Below, in pieces: positions 1-8,335 of a stretch of 38,198 bases of DNA (position 1 is its first letter; the number at the start of each line of letters is the position of its first letter). A program made the position numbers and the translations under genes. Under the pieces are notes generated by a model. It saw only the letters and a list, made by a program, of their open reading frames with translations. It ran no database searches and was not told the origin of the DNA. This DNA is from JBBARC01 sp040400005 (lineage in GTDB: Bacteria > Pseudomonadota > Alphaproteobacteria > Acetobacterales > Acetobacteraceae). The stretch lies in contig JBBARC010000036.1 in the NCBI GenBank assembly GCA_040400005.1, forward strand, positions 1 through 38,198, written 5' to 3'.

Positions 1-29
1 GGTTAGCTGGTGCGGGGCAGGCTTAGCTT

Positions 30-431
30 TTATGCGTTTCGCGGTTGAATCCGCGGATCAATGTTATCATGCACATAATGATAAATGAGATTGGGGTCGT
101 TCTTCAGCGCAGCGGCAAGGTCGATTATGCTCTGAGAGGGCAAATCGGCGGCGGCACTACATGTTTGAAAATCGCCGGGGCTTGGCGATACCGCCTAAGC
201 AAGGCGCCGAAGCTGCGCGGGGGCGGCGTTTTGACGCGGCGCCTGCAGGGGCCTTCTCAGCGAGACCGACTTTGGCGCAGCGGTAAGGGGAAAATGCAGA
301 TTAACAAACGATGGCAGTGACTCGGCGCTATAGCGGCCAACCGTTGAACTGATCGGCGCCGCGCCACCGATCAAGACCGCGGACATGGCGATCGCGGCAA
401 CGCGATACCGGCGTGAGTTAACGTCGCTCAT
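30..431 (-). pseudogene. Decayed N-terminal fragment of an exported transglutaminase-like protein
   Basis: Reading the minus strand from an ATG at 431, with a GGGGGA ribosome-binding site four bases upstream, gives 78 residues with a signal-peptide-like start (arginines, then AAIAMSAVLIGGAAP). An amber TAG at 195-197 stops it. The same frame stays open for 54 more codons to a TAA at 30-32. That second part contains LAAALKNDPNLIYHYVHDNI, which resembles the opening of large secreted transglutaminase-like proteins (family pattern: LxxDPxLIYxYVxxxIE). One change of a sense codon (CAG to TAG is the simplest) would explain the stop. The rest of the expected large protein is missing, so the gene is both interrupted and truncated. 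The family assignment comes from memory of the motif; the two-part open frame is directly visible. Confidence 0.5.
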
Positions 432-614
432 ATAATCCCCCGGTCGTCGTCGATTGCGCCCATTGACGCACCAACGCGTTACTCGCGCGGAAAGGGCACG
501 CTACGCAAGCCACCAATCGACATACTATGAAATATTTTTACACCAACTCCGCACTGAAAATAAGCCGCGCCCGCTCAAAAAATGGACGGCCCCAGTGCCC
601 ATGCAGGCAATTGG

Positions 615-2141
615 CTACAGCTTTAATGCCCAGGCAGCTAAACCGAGCACCGTTCGGAGCACCGCCGCCCCAATCAACGCGATGCCGACCAGGATACAAA
701 CCGTATGACGAGCCAATTCCTGATACCCATCACCAAAGATCGATGAAACCAGAGCATAGAGAGAAAGGGTGCCGCCCAAGGAAACAAACGCTAAGATCGG
801 CAGCTGACGCTGGGTGACGCTGCGGTAGCCAAGCAGGAACGCGCCGCCAGATATAATCAGCACGCCTATGCCAAGCAGACATATAGAGACGATTAAAAAA
901 ACATATTCCGGATCGGTGAGCCAGGTCAGCCAGGTTGATAATGACGATTCGTGCAAAAACCGAAAACGCCGGCTGGCTACGTCTTTTGGTTGTTCAAAGT
1001 GATTGAGTATCAAATAACTCGGCCTGCTGCCGATGATCGCGATATACATCGGCTCGATGAACGTGGCTGGCTGTGTCAAAAACAATGGCAGCAGCCGGAT
1101 GCGGTTTACCCCGTCGATTTCCGGGCATAGCGTGTGCTGTTGAATGCCGAGATCATAACCTGTTTTGCCGATAGCGGCACTGCACGCCGGCGGCAAGCCA
1201 AGCCATTCCAGAGCACTAGCCGGCTCGGGCGCATGTATAAGAACGGCCTGTAGGATCGTATCCGCCCGATTAACCCGGTTCATTTTGACGAGAACACCAG
1301 TACTGCTAGCATTCACAGCAATAAACAATAATGGAGTCAAAACCGTGATTCCCAGCAGCGCAGCCGCCTGTGGCTTTCGTTGCCAGCAAATCGCGATGCA
1401 TAGCGACGCGGCCAACCCAAGAAAAAACGTCAAGATACTATACTGAGGTTTTAAGATACCAAGCGCCAAAATACATCCAGCAAGGGCAGCAAACATCACG
1501 GCATTAGGCGCGCGCCGCGCCCCACTGATACCCACGATGAGCGTCGTTAACGCCAGCGACAAGACAATACCGGACGAATCAACATATAATGTATTGAAAT
1601 AGGTCAGCACAGCGAGATCACCGAGTACTAGGTAAAAAGCAAGCGCGATAGATGCGCGTAAACCTGCCCCAACCGGTTGGGCTACACAAAACAGCATTAA
1701 CAGCGTGGCGATGACCACTTTCCACGCACCGACCTCGCGCAATTGCACGTGATCGCCTATCTTATGTAGCCTGGTCGCCATCCAAGGGAAAAAATTATCT
1801 GATGAACGCAAGCACCAATCCGACATTGTCATGCCGTCGAAGATGAGATCGTTCACTGGGCCGGCTAGATTGTCGGATACCTTACCTTTTCCCGGATAAT
1901 TCTCCCATACACCAACACAAGAGGATTGCCTGAAAAAATCAAGGTTGTTGGCGTATCCAGTAATCGGGTTGGTGGCAACAACGACACTCATCCGTAAGAC
2001 TGTCATCAAAACCAAAACTACGCTCAACGTGTTCAGGACATTATTGAGAGTCGATCTTTGCCTACGAATTGATCGTAACCCACCTCTCAGTCGCGCGATA
2101 AGCCCATGCCGCCCAGAACCCATTGTCGCACTACCCGCCAT
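615..2141 (-). CDS. Polytopic membrane protein, GT-C-like, probable glycan assembly
   Basis: This 508-residue protein has roughly ten hydrophobic segments, for example near residues 38-55, 140-160, 165-185, 190-210, 215-260, 270-290 and several between 400 and 505. A large, probably extracytoplasmic loop lies at about residues 60-135. The architecture suits a GT-C-fold glycosyltransferase or polysaccharide-modifying membrane protein, but I see no decisive catalytic motif. It lies downstream of a SAM methyltransferase and a second GT-C-like protein on the same strand, which suggests a surface-polysaccharide operon. The ATG at 2141 is used; a second ATG six codons later is an alternative. Membrane topology is solid, function is inferred from context. 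Confidence 0.6.
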   Translation of the reverse strand: MAGSATMGSGRHGLIARLRGGLRSIRRQRSTLNNVLNTLSVVLVLMTVLRMSVVVATNPITGYANNLDFFRQSSCVGVWENYPGKGKVSDNLAGPVNDLIFDGMTMSDWCLRSSDNFFPWMATRLHKIGDHVQLREVGAWKVVIATLLMLFCVAQPVGAGLRASIALAFYLVLGDLAVLTYFNTLYVDSSGIVLSLALTTLIVGISGARRAPNAVMFAALAGCILALGILKPQYSILTFFLGLAASLCIAICWQRKPQAAALLGITVLTPLLFIAVNASSTGVLVKMNRVNRADTILQAVLIHAPEPASALEWLGLPPACSAAIGKTGYDLGIQQHTLCPEIDGVNRIRLLPLFLTQPATFIEPMYIAIIGSRPSYLILNHFEQPKDVASRRFRFLHESSLSTWLTWLTDPEYVFLIVSICLLGIGVLIISGGAFLLGYRSVTQRQLPILAFVSLGGTLSLYALVSSIFGDGYQELARHTVCILVGIALIGAAVLRTVLGLAAWALKL

Positions 2142-2177
2142 CCGAACGAACCCGCCTAATTTAAGTCGATGTTGGCA

Positions 2178-2828
2178 TCAATGCGTGCCACGGGCGACCT
2201 TGCGTATAACAACATCGCAGTACATGACCCATGCGAGCGCGAGGTAGGTCATCTCCCAATCCTGCTCCAGCATAAATTCATGACAGGCCTGGATGACCCC
2301 GTAAGGCAAATTCGTAAATCCCGCCTCCGCCGGCGTGTAATCGTTGAGCACAATCCATCCATCGTCACGAATCTTCCGCGATGCGATGTTAAGCTCCCGT
2401 TTAACCGACGTATAGGAATGCTCGGCATCAAGGTAAAAGACATCGACAGCTTTATCTTGCAGTGTTTCCATGGCAATAGCGCTGTCGGCCTTGAGCAATT
2501 CAACCTGCCCGGTTTGAAATTCCGCAGCAAAGCGATCGCGATAAAAATCTTCGTGCGTTCGATCTCCAAATAGGGTCGCGGTCGGTTGACCCCACAATGC
2601 GTCCAACTTGTGCAGGTCAAACAGGTCGATCGCGATAAATTTTCGTGGCTTGCAGATATCCAAAATTTTTCTGCTGAAATCGCCTAAGGCCACTCCAACC
2701 TCCACGATGACCGCGTCCTGCGGAAGTAACGGCAGGATATCCGCGCGGTCGGGCAGAATTTTTGAGTTCGCCAGAAGCCGCATCGGCAATTTCGGGTAGC
2801 GGCTGGCATCGAGGACCGAGGTTTCCAC
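2178..2828 (-). CDS. Class I SAM-dependent methyltransferase (Methyltransf_24 type)
   Basis: This 216-residue protein has a Rossmann-fold methyltransferase core. Motif I is IVEVGVALGDFS at residues 41-52, the acidic end of strand 2 is FIAIDLFD near 64-71, and a YLDAEHSY motif falls at 132-139, followed by WIVLNDY near 158-164. These features are typical of the Methyltransf_24 (class I SAM) proteins often found in glycan clusters, where they O-methylate sugars. The substrate cannot be read from sequence. It sits between two GT-C-like membrane protein genes on the same strand, with 36 bases to the downstream gene and 76 to the upstream one, consistent with one operon. Confidence 0.8.
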   Translation of the reverse strand: METSVLDASRYPKLPMRLLANSKILPDRADILPLLPQDAVIVEVGVALGDFSRKILDICKPRKFIAIDLFDLHKLDALWGQPTATLFGDRTHEDFYRDRFAAEFQTGQVELLKADSAIAMETLQDKAVDVFYLDAEHSYTSVKRELNIASRKIRDDGWIVLNDYTPAEAGFTNLPYGVIQACHEFMLEQDWEMTYLALAWVMYCDVVIRKVARGTH

Positions 2829-2904
2829 TGTGGGCTCCTAAAGTATGTGACCGTCAATACGAGACCGCCCGGCCCGCCGGCAAGGGTAGCTGAGGGTTTA
2901 GTGC

Positions 2905-4386
2905 CTATGGCAGTCCGTGCCGCGGCCCGGAGGGAGAGGCTTCCCGTGCTGCGAGGACGACGATCCCGCCAAACGTCCCGGCCGGCTGGTAGTGGGATGC
3001 AATCCAGTTATCGAGGGCCACTTCCCCGCTGTCGCGGGCACTGTCGTTCGGTTCAACCACATTGGCAAAAACATCATCCTCGACAATCATGCAGGGCGGG
3101 GATGCAGTGTATTCAGCGATCATTGCCTCCTGCACGGCTGCGCTATTCTGCAAGCCTGGGTCGAAATGATACCAATGTGTTGCGGGCAATCGCTGAGCGA
3201 AGAAATAGAACGCCACGTCATTGGCAAAAATCCGTCGGTGCTGCGTTTGCCCGACATAAATCCGCGCCCCGGCCGGGCATTGCGCATCAACTAGGTGTGC
3301 CGCCGCGCGCAGGTCTTGCGGCAGCACCGGCAGGCCGGGTGCGGCCAACCGCCCGGCAACCATCACAATCGGTGCCAACAAACCCAATGCCGCTGCACCG
3401 GCCAGCCATCGGCGGCGTGATGGCGCCGATTCCTGCCATAGCAATGCGGCCAGAACCGAGGCTGGCGCAAAGGCCCCGTTGATCTGCCAAATATCTGCCC
3501 GAATTACGGCTTTGGCGCAAAATATGGCGGTAACCGCCAGCGCCAGCAGTCGCCCGGTATGACGCCGCCATGACCAAGCCTTCCAAGCTGCCGCACAAAG
3601 CACAAGCCATGGCACATAATAAAGGGCAGCGCCGGGATCGGCGGCGATCAAAGCGGCGCCCGGGGGCGGGAGATGGCGGGCGGCGGCGTAGACATGCACC
3701 GGATAGTCGAAACTATCAAAATGAAACCCCGGCCACGCGCCAAGCGGCAGCATAACCAGGGCATACGCCCCCGCGACTACGCCAAAGCCTGCGACAAACG
3801 CCGCCACCATGCGCAGCCCGCCAGAGGCCAGCACCATGCAAACGATATAGGCCACAAGCAAGGCTGCCGCGATATCGTAGCGGAACAGACCGGCGATCGC
3901 GGCCACCACACCTGCCGCAAACGGGCGCTGGCGTGCCGTGAGCGCGACGCTCGCCATGGCCAGCCCGGCCGCCGGAATAACCGGGTAGCCGGGCTGGCCA
4001 TAGGCGGTCAGAAAAATCAGGCTACCCGCGCCAGCAGCAAAGGCTGGGCCGGCGGCGACCCCAAGTGTGCGCGCCAGCAGCGCAGCACTGCCCGCCGTCA
4101 ACACCCGTATGACCGCATCAAGCACCCGCAGCAGCAGATATTTGGCGCCAAACAATCGGATTAGCGCCGCCAGCAGATAGAACTGCGCGGGCCCGTAATT
4201 GGCGTAAAAATCGCGATGCGGGACCTCACCCGCCGCCACCAGCAAGGCGCCGGTGAGCTGAATTCCCTCATCATAGAGATCAATTCTATGCGGCAGGGCG
4301 AGCACCACCAGCGGCACCAGCCCAACCGCTAGCAGCGCAAGCCACCGCTTAGAACGCGGCAAGTCTTTCCTTTGGTCAGCCCGCAA
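2905..4386 (-). CDS. GT-C-fold (GT39/PMT-like) glycosyltransferase-like membrane protein
   Basis: This 493-residue polytopic membrane protein carries the characteristic first extracytoplasmic loop of GT-C enzymes: an acidic motif LYDEGIQL near residues 37-44, then HRDFYANYGPAQFYLLAAL near 57-75. These enzymes use polyprenyl-phosphate sugars to glycosylate proteins or lipids in the periplasm. About ten transmembrane segments precede a soluble C-terminal part (about 340-493) with the YVGQTQHRRIFANDVAFYF region. The longest frame begins at a TTG at 4386. A second TTG at 4362 is preceded by AAAGGAAA at good spacing and may be the true start. The upstream end overlaps a decayed gene fragment. The fold is fairly sure; the sugar and acceptor are unknown. 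Confidence 0.7.
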   Translation of the reverse strand: MRADQRKDLPRSKRWLALLAVGLVPLVVLALPHRIDLYDEGIQLTGALLVAAGEVPHRDFYANYGPAQFYLLAALIRLFGAKYLLLRVLDAVIRVLTAGSAALLARTLGVAAGPAFAAGAGSLIFLTAYGQPGYPVIPAAGLAMASVALTARQRPFAAGVVAAIAGLFRYDIAAALLVAYIVCMVLASGGLRMVAAFVAGFGVVAGAYALVMLPLGAWPGFHFDSFDYPVHVYAAARHLPPPGAALIAADPGAALYYVPWLVLCAAAWKAWSWRRHTGRLLALAVTAIFCAKAVIRADIWQINGAFAPASVLAALLWQESAPSRRRWLAGAAALGLLAPIVMVAGRLAAPGLPVLPQDLRAAAHLVDAQCPAGARIYVGQTQHRRIFANDVAFYFFAQRLPATHWYHFDPGLQNSAAVQEAMIAEYTASPPCMIVEDDVFANVVEPNDSARDSGEVALDNWIASHYQPAGTFGGIVVLAAREASPSGPRHGLP

Positions 4387-4610
4387 GCGTCACCAAGCGC
4401 GCCTTGTCCTCACCAATCGCAAAATTGAGCGGCAGCAGGCCAGACGGCACAGGCTCCCCCAGTCGCTTCGGCCACTTCATCAGAATCATGCTGGCAAGCC
4501 CCTCCCGTAATCGGATCTTGGTAAAGTCCGCGTAAAAAAAGATGTGTTCCCCAGACGTCGCGAAGAATTTCTACAATCAACGCCAGATCCGCCTATAATC
4601 CAATTTCTGC
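4376..4610 (-). pseudogene. Frameshifted C-terminal remnant of an unrecognised gene
   Basis: On the minus strand two adjacent frames both look protein-like. The first reads ADLALIVEILRDVWGTH after an amber codon at 4593-4595. The second reads YADFTKIRLREGLASMILMK and continues to a natural-looking end, LVTLAG, with TGA at 4376-4378. They join smoothly if one base is removed from the A7 run at 4534-4540 on the plus strand. The piece overlaps the start of the downstream GT-C-like gene by a few bases, as a former operon neighbour would. I do not recognise the family. Confidence is modest because the fragment is short. Confidence 0.35.
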
Positions 4611-4662
4611 TTTCTGCACTTAGCCATCGGGCCAGTACCTGGCCTCGCTAACGCCGTGAATC

Positions 4663-5097
4663 TCAGATCAATGGCCATCCGTGGCGGTCGAAGTCGTATT
4701 CGCAGCATGGCAGCCGCCGCCCGCGGCTATCACGGTGCTGCTCTGGCTCTGGCCCAAAGTAGCGAAACCACACTAGCTGGCGGCCGTCTTCACCATCCTC
4801 ACAGACGACCTCGCCTGGAACAGAGTTGTCGATATTATTGCAATTGCATCCTCGCGAAACGCAGTCATCGCAAAAATCGCGCCGGGGCCCGCTCGGCATA
4901 TAACGCCAGACAGCCGGCGCACCGCACCGTATGCACGTTGCAAGCGTGCGGCGTAGGAATGTCCAGCGCCCCCAGCGTAAGGCACGCCGCAGCGGGCGTG
5001 TGAGGTTATAGTACTGTATTTCAGCCTCATAGAGCAGCGCATCACGATTAATGATCCGCGCGATGGCTGTTTTTATGGGCACAATTCGATTTTCCAT
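4663..5097 (-). CDS. Cysteine-rich hypothetical protein, probable metal binding
   Basis: This 144-residue soluble protein has a basic N-terminal half and a cysteine-rich centre: CIRC at about residues 55-58, then CDDCVSRGCNCN at about 75-86. A CC pair lies near the C-terminus in RRLPCCEYDFDRHGWP. Pairs of CxxC separated by about 17 residues suggest a zinc-ribbon-like site, and the extra CNC and CC could form disulfides or bind a second metal. No enzymatic motif is visible. I believe similar small proteins occur in proteobacteria but cannot name a family. The ATG at 5097 has only a weak ribosome-binding site. It precedes the decayed fragment and glycan genes on the same strand. Confidence 0.6.
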   Translation of the reverse strand: MENRIVPIKTAIARIINRDALLYEAEIQYYNLTRPLRRALRWGRWTFLRRTLATCIRCGAPAVWRYMPSGPRRDFCDDCVSRGCNCNNIDNSVPGEVVCEDGEDGRQLVWFRYFGPEPEQHRDSRGRRLPCCEYDFDRHGWPLI

Positions 5098-5184
5098 CTT
5101 GTAAGCGGATGATCCACCAGTACGATATCATGATTTTTCTGGTGCTTATCTAGAGGGATTGCCTTTACCCTTGGGTGGGAACGC

Positions 5185-5814
5185 TCAGTACAACCGCCTA
5201 CCGACGGCAATCATGGACGCGGCCGCAGCCGCCGCCAACGCACTGATCAAGCTCTTTGGCAGGATAACGCCCGCCGACATAATCTGATCCCATGCCTGCA
5301 TCGCAGTTTTTGACGGCCCGAGGATGGTGGCTTCCAGCAATGGCGCCGGTAACCGATGTAAGGTTTTCCCCTCGATAATCGGTTTGCAAATATTCATAAG
5401 GGTCACGTGGAGTGCCACGCGGGCGCCGTCGATAAAAGGCCGAGCCAAATCATCAGGCGGGCACGCCTCCATCTCGGCGATAAAGCCCGCCAAGTCTTGA
5501 TGACCTTCCCGCCAAGTAAAGAAAACACCCACGAGACTTTTGATTAGGGCCTCGGGCTTGGGGTATTCCGACGCAACTTTTGGGGTCTTCTTCTCCGAAA
5601 GCGCGTCCCGTAATGCCCGCGCGGCCTGTTCATAAAGCGCCCCGGCGATCTCGGGCTTGCCACCCGGAAACGCGTGATACAACGCGCCGTTGGCAACCCT
5701 AGCGGCCGCCAAGATCTGCCGCGTGGTTGTGCCGGCATACCCATTTTGGCCAAACAGGGCCCGGGTGGAGGCGAGGATCCTTGCTCGCTGATCAGAGATT
5801 TTTGGACTGCTCAT
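5185..5814 (-). CDS. TetR/AcrR family transcriptional regulator
   Basis: From the ATG at 5814 the protein has 209 residues, normal for TetR. An N-terminal helix-turn-helix occupies roughly residues 8-55 (RARILASTRALFGQNGYAGT, then TRQILAAARVANGALYHAFP), followed by an all-helical ligand-binding domain. The frame is open back to 5859, but that longer form would run across a palindromic operator. The ATG at 5814 is preceded by AGAGGA at suitable spacing, so it is chosen. The C-terminal domain resembles the TetR_C group with a short WREGHQDLAGFIAEME segment. The palindrome 27 bases upstream suggests autorepression. No obvious divergent target gene lies next to it; the neighbour is the recombinase element. 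Confidence 0.88.
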   Translation of the reverse strand: MSSPKISDQRARILASTRALFGQNGYAGTTTRQILAAARVANGALYHAFPGGKPEIAGALYEQAARALRDALSEKKTPKVASEYPKPEALIKSLVGVFFTWREGHQDLAGFIAEMEACPPDDLARPFIDGARVALHVTLMNICKPIIEGKTLHRLPAPLLEATILGPSKTAMQAWDQIMSAGVILPKSLISALAAAAAASMIAVGRRLY

Positions 5815-5840
5815 ACGCACTAAATCCTCTTGGCCAGACA

Positions 5841-5861
5841 AATTGGAGCAATGCTCCAATT
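5841..5861. promoter_or_regulatory. Perfect palindrome, candidate TetR operator
   Basis: The left arm AATTGGAGCA and right arm TGCTCCAATT are exact reverse complements separated by a single A, giving a 21-base site. It ends 27 bases upstream of the chosen start of the TetR gene, exactly where an autoregulatory operator would overlap the promoter. Perfect ten-base arms are unlikely by chance in a short leader. The sequence is seen directly; assignment to this regulator is inferred from position. Confidence 0.65.
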
Positions 5862-6011
5862 TTGCCCGTTATAGCCGAGATTCGACGAGACCAAAGGTGA
5901 TTTTCTCCGATCACAGGGCCGCGAATCGCTCGCGTTGCACCACCACATCAAACGAGCGGCTTTCCGTTGATGATTTTTTTATCAATAAAAACAATGGATA
6001 AGTCCGGTTAG

Positions 6012-6022
6012 TCGCCCCTGGG
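6012..6022 (+). repeat. Candidate left terminal inverted repeat of the recombinase element
   Basis: The 11-base string TCGCCCCTGGG here recurs as its exact reverse complement at 11126-11136. The two copies flank the five-gene recombinase block almost completely. The pairing is short and could be chance, and the right copy lies inside the serine recombinase coding sequence. Confidence 0.25.
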
Positions 6023-6072
6023 AAGTTACCGTCCACAGCCGGGTTGGCCGGTCGTGACGGCATTCTGGGTCG

Positions 6073-6294
6073 ATGAGCAAAGCCCTTCCAGCGAAGCACT
6101 TGGTGCCCAAAGACACCGCCCTGGTGACCCCAGGGTCGGTGCTTATCAGCGCAATAGTGCCGCCGCCCAACCGGCCCGCACTCAATCCCACGCTCACCGC
6201 GCTGGCCGCTCACTTGGGTCGCCAAGCCGCCCGTGAAGCGTTCCGCGTGGCGATGCGGCAGCCAAGCCTCGGCACCAAGGACCACATCAAATGA
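6073..6294 (+). CDS. Small protein of unknown function, first gene of the recombinase element
   Basis: This 73-residue protein has a helical C-terminal half (LTALAAHLGRQAAREAFRVA at about residues 41-60) and a proline-rich middle. Its stop overlaps the start of the next gene as ATGA, which strongly supports it as a real, translationally coupled gene. No clear ribosome-binding site precedes the ATG. The amphipathic helix could be an interaction surface, possibly for a directionality or accessory factor of the element. I do not recognise a named family. Confidence 0.6.
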   Translation: MSKALPAKHLVPKDTALVTPGSVLISAIVPPPNRPALNPTLTALAAHLGRQAAREAFRVAMRQPSLGTKDHIK

Positions 6295-6479
6295 CCAAAC
6301 CCACCACCCGCTTGCCAACGCTTTTTTCGGTTGCTGAGGCCGCGACCTCCTTGCGTATTTGCACCAAAACACTGCGTAAAATGATCGATGCCGGCACGCT
6401 GCCGCACCACCGTATCGGGGGGCGCATTTTGATCGCCGAGCGCGACCTAGTCGTCTATTTGGCCCAGGTCAAAAGTTAA
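6291..6479 (+). CDS. Excisionase-like helix-turn-helix DNA-binding protein
   Basis: This 62-residue protein is a single winged helix-turn-helix domain of the excisionase/MerR-like type (HTH_17). LFSVAEAATSLRICTKTLRK forms the helix-turn-helix at about residues 11-30, then MIDAGTLPHHRIGGRILIAE gives the wing. Such proteins act as recombination directionality factors or small repressors in mobile elements. Its start overlaps the stop of the preceding 73-residue gene, and 143 bases separate it from the first tyrosine recombinase. The context makes a role in excision or in control of the three recombinases likely. Confidence 0.8.
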   Translation: MTKPTTRLPTLFSVAEAATSLRICTKTLRKMIDAGTLPHHRIGGRILIAERDLVVYLAQVKS

Positions 6480-6622
6480 TGGCGCGCAGTTCAACTATAT
6501 TCCACTGCTTTCCACGGTTTATACTTAATAGTGAGGGTGCAGGATAGGCATTGAACTTTAATTTACTGTTGACTTACTCACTATATCGACGCATTTACTC
6601 TCAAATCCAAAGGATTCCACCA

Positions 6623-8335
6623 ATGTTGAATCTACAGCAGCCCAGCTTGGCCCCTAAGTTCACCCTGGCAAGCCTTAAGCAGGTCATCGCAAATCGCGAC
6701 GATTTCACCGCCGCCCAACGGTCAGAAATGGCCTCAGCCATCAACACGGCGTGCAAGGTTTTTGGTCAGGCACCCCACTTGGTTTCGGCCGATGCCATGA
6801 CCCTTCGCCCGATGCTGCATGCGGCCCTGCCGATGGCCCAAGGGGTGTCCGCCGACCGCTGGGCCAATGTCAAAAGCCTGGTCATCAAAGCGCTGGGCTT
6901 GGCCGATCCTGCCGTTATCCCCGCCCGAAAAAACGGCTCGCTGCTGCCGGCATGGACAGCGCTACTCGGGTTGCCTGAGGCGCATGAGTTCAATCGCGGC
7001 CTGGCGCGCTTTTCTAAGCGGTGCAGCGCCCAGGGCACCGGCCCTGATGCGGTCACCCAGGCGGTCTATGACACCTATTATGATGATCTGGCCGCGCATG
7101 GCATGATGCGCAGCCCGCGTGAAGCGCATCAGCTGACCGGGCACACATGGAACAAGGCGGTGAATTCGGTGCCGGGTTGGCCCCAGACAACGCTGGTGAT
7201 CCAAAATTTCCGCCATAATCGGTCGCTGGCTTGGGATGCTTTCCCGGCCTCATTCAGCGCCGATGTCGAATCCTTTCTCTGGGAGCGTTCATCGGATAAC
7301 CCGTTTGATCTGAAGAGCACACACCGCCCAATGCGCCCGGCCACGATCACCGGCAAACGCGCGCAAATCCGTCAGTTCGCCAGCGCCCTGGTCGAATCCG
7401 GCTATTCCCCCGAATGCATCACCGGCCTCGCTGATCTGGTCGATACCCACGCAGTAAACGCCGGCCTTACCTTACTCTGGCAGCGCGCCGGCGGTGTGAA
7501 GACAACGCGTATCCATGCAATGGCATATATGTTGCTGTCGATTGCGCGCCATTGGGTGCACGCTGACGTCGCCTCCATCGCCGCGCTTAAAACGCAATGC
7601 AAGAAGCTCGCCCCGAAAACGAAGGGTTTGACGAGCAAAAACCGCAAACGCCTGCGCCAATTCGCAAATCCGGCATCGCTGAAAGCTTTGCTTGATCTGC
7701 CGGCGCAGCTCTTTGCCGAAGCTGCCCGGATTAAGCCACCCACCGTTGCCGAAGCTCGTGCGGCACAACTCGGCCTGGCGATCGAGATCTTACTGGTGGC
7801 ACCACTACGTATCAAAAATGTCGCCGAACTTGAAGTTGGGCGCACATTGATCATCAGCGGAAAACGGATCGCCCATATTGTGATCGACGCTGCCGAGGTC
7901 AAAAACGATGTTGATATTGAGGTGCCGCTACCGCCACGCGTGGCAGCAATGGTCGCCACATACATGAAAAATTACCATCATTTGCTCGCCCCTCCCGGCT
8001 GCAAAATGCTCTTTCCAAGCGCGGATGGTGGCCACAAGCGCACTAGCGTTCTTAGCAACCAAATAACCAAAATTATAGCGCGCCGTTGTGGCGTTGATAT
8101 GAATTCGCATCTCTTTCGCCATCTTGCGGCTAAGCTTTATCTGGATGCCAACCCCGGCGCCTACGGCCTTATTCGTATGCTGTTGGGCCATAAATCTGTT
8201 GAAACCACCACGGCGTACTATTGCGGCTTGGAATTTGGCAGTGCCTTCGTTGCTTACGATGCCATCTTGACCGGCCGCCGCGCTGAGCTTGCCCAGATCG
8301 GTGGTGGGGCCAAGTCTATGCAGGGGCGCCGCTAA
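6623..8335 (+). CDS. Tyrosine recombinase / site-specific integrase (first)
   Basis: From the ATG at 6623, preceded by AAAGGA at eight bases, the protein has 570 residues. The frame is open further upstream to 6551 but lacks a site there. The C-terminal catalytic domain carries the family residues: R396 in APLRIKN, H496 and R499 in HLFRH, H523 in LGH and the nucleophile Y532 in TTTAYYC. The N-terminal 350 residues are unusually long for an integrase and contain several basic helices, so they probably bind arm-type or core sites. The stop codon overlaps the start of the second recombinase as TAATG. Function as a DNA strand-exchange enzyme is secure; the target site is unknown. Confidence 0.9.
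   Translation: MLNLQQPSLAPKFTLASLKQVIANRDDFTAAQRSEMASAINTACKVFGQAPHLVSADAMTLRPMLHAALPMAQGVSADRWANVKSLVIKALGLADPAVIPARKNGSLLPAWTALLGLPEAHEFNRGLARFSKRCSAQGTGPDAVTQAVYDTYYDDLAAHGMMRSPREAHQLTGHTWNKAVNSVPGWPQTTLVIQNFRHNRSLAWDAFPASFSADVESFLWERSSDNPFDLKSTHRPMRPATITGKRAQIRQFASALVESGYSPECITGLADLVDTHAVNAGLTLLWQRAGGVKTTRIHAMAYMLLSIARHWVHADVASIAALKTQCKKLAPKTKGLTSKNRKRLRQFANPASLKALLDLPAQLFAEAARIKPPTVAEARAAQLGLAIEILLVAPLRIKNVAELEVGRTLIISGKRIAHIVIDAAEVKNDVDIEVPLPPRVAAMVATYMKNYHHLLAPPGCKMLFPSADGGHKRTSVLSNQITKIIARRCGVDMNSHLFRHLAAKLYLDANPGAYGLIRMLLGHKSVETTTAYYCGLEFGSAFVAYDAILTGRRAELAQIGGGAKSMQGRR

Noticed and set aside
5911..6372. Open frame of 153 codons on the minus strand
   Set aside because: It is antisense to the coupled 73-residue and HTH genes, has no recognisable domain and no good ribosome-binding site.
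6569..6600. Promoter TTGACT before the first tyrosine recombinase
   Set aside because: No acceptable -10 element at 16-19 bases was found.
7402..7965. Open frame of 187 codons antisense to the first tyrosine recombinase
   Set aside because: Serine/alanine-rich shadow translation inside a gene with clear catalytic motifs.
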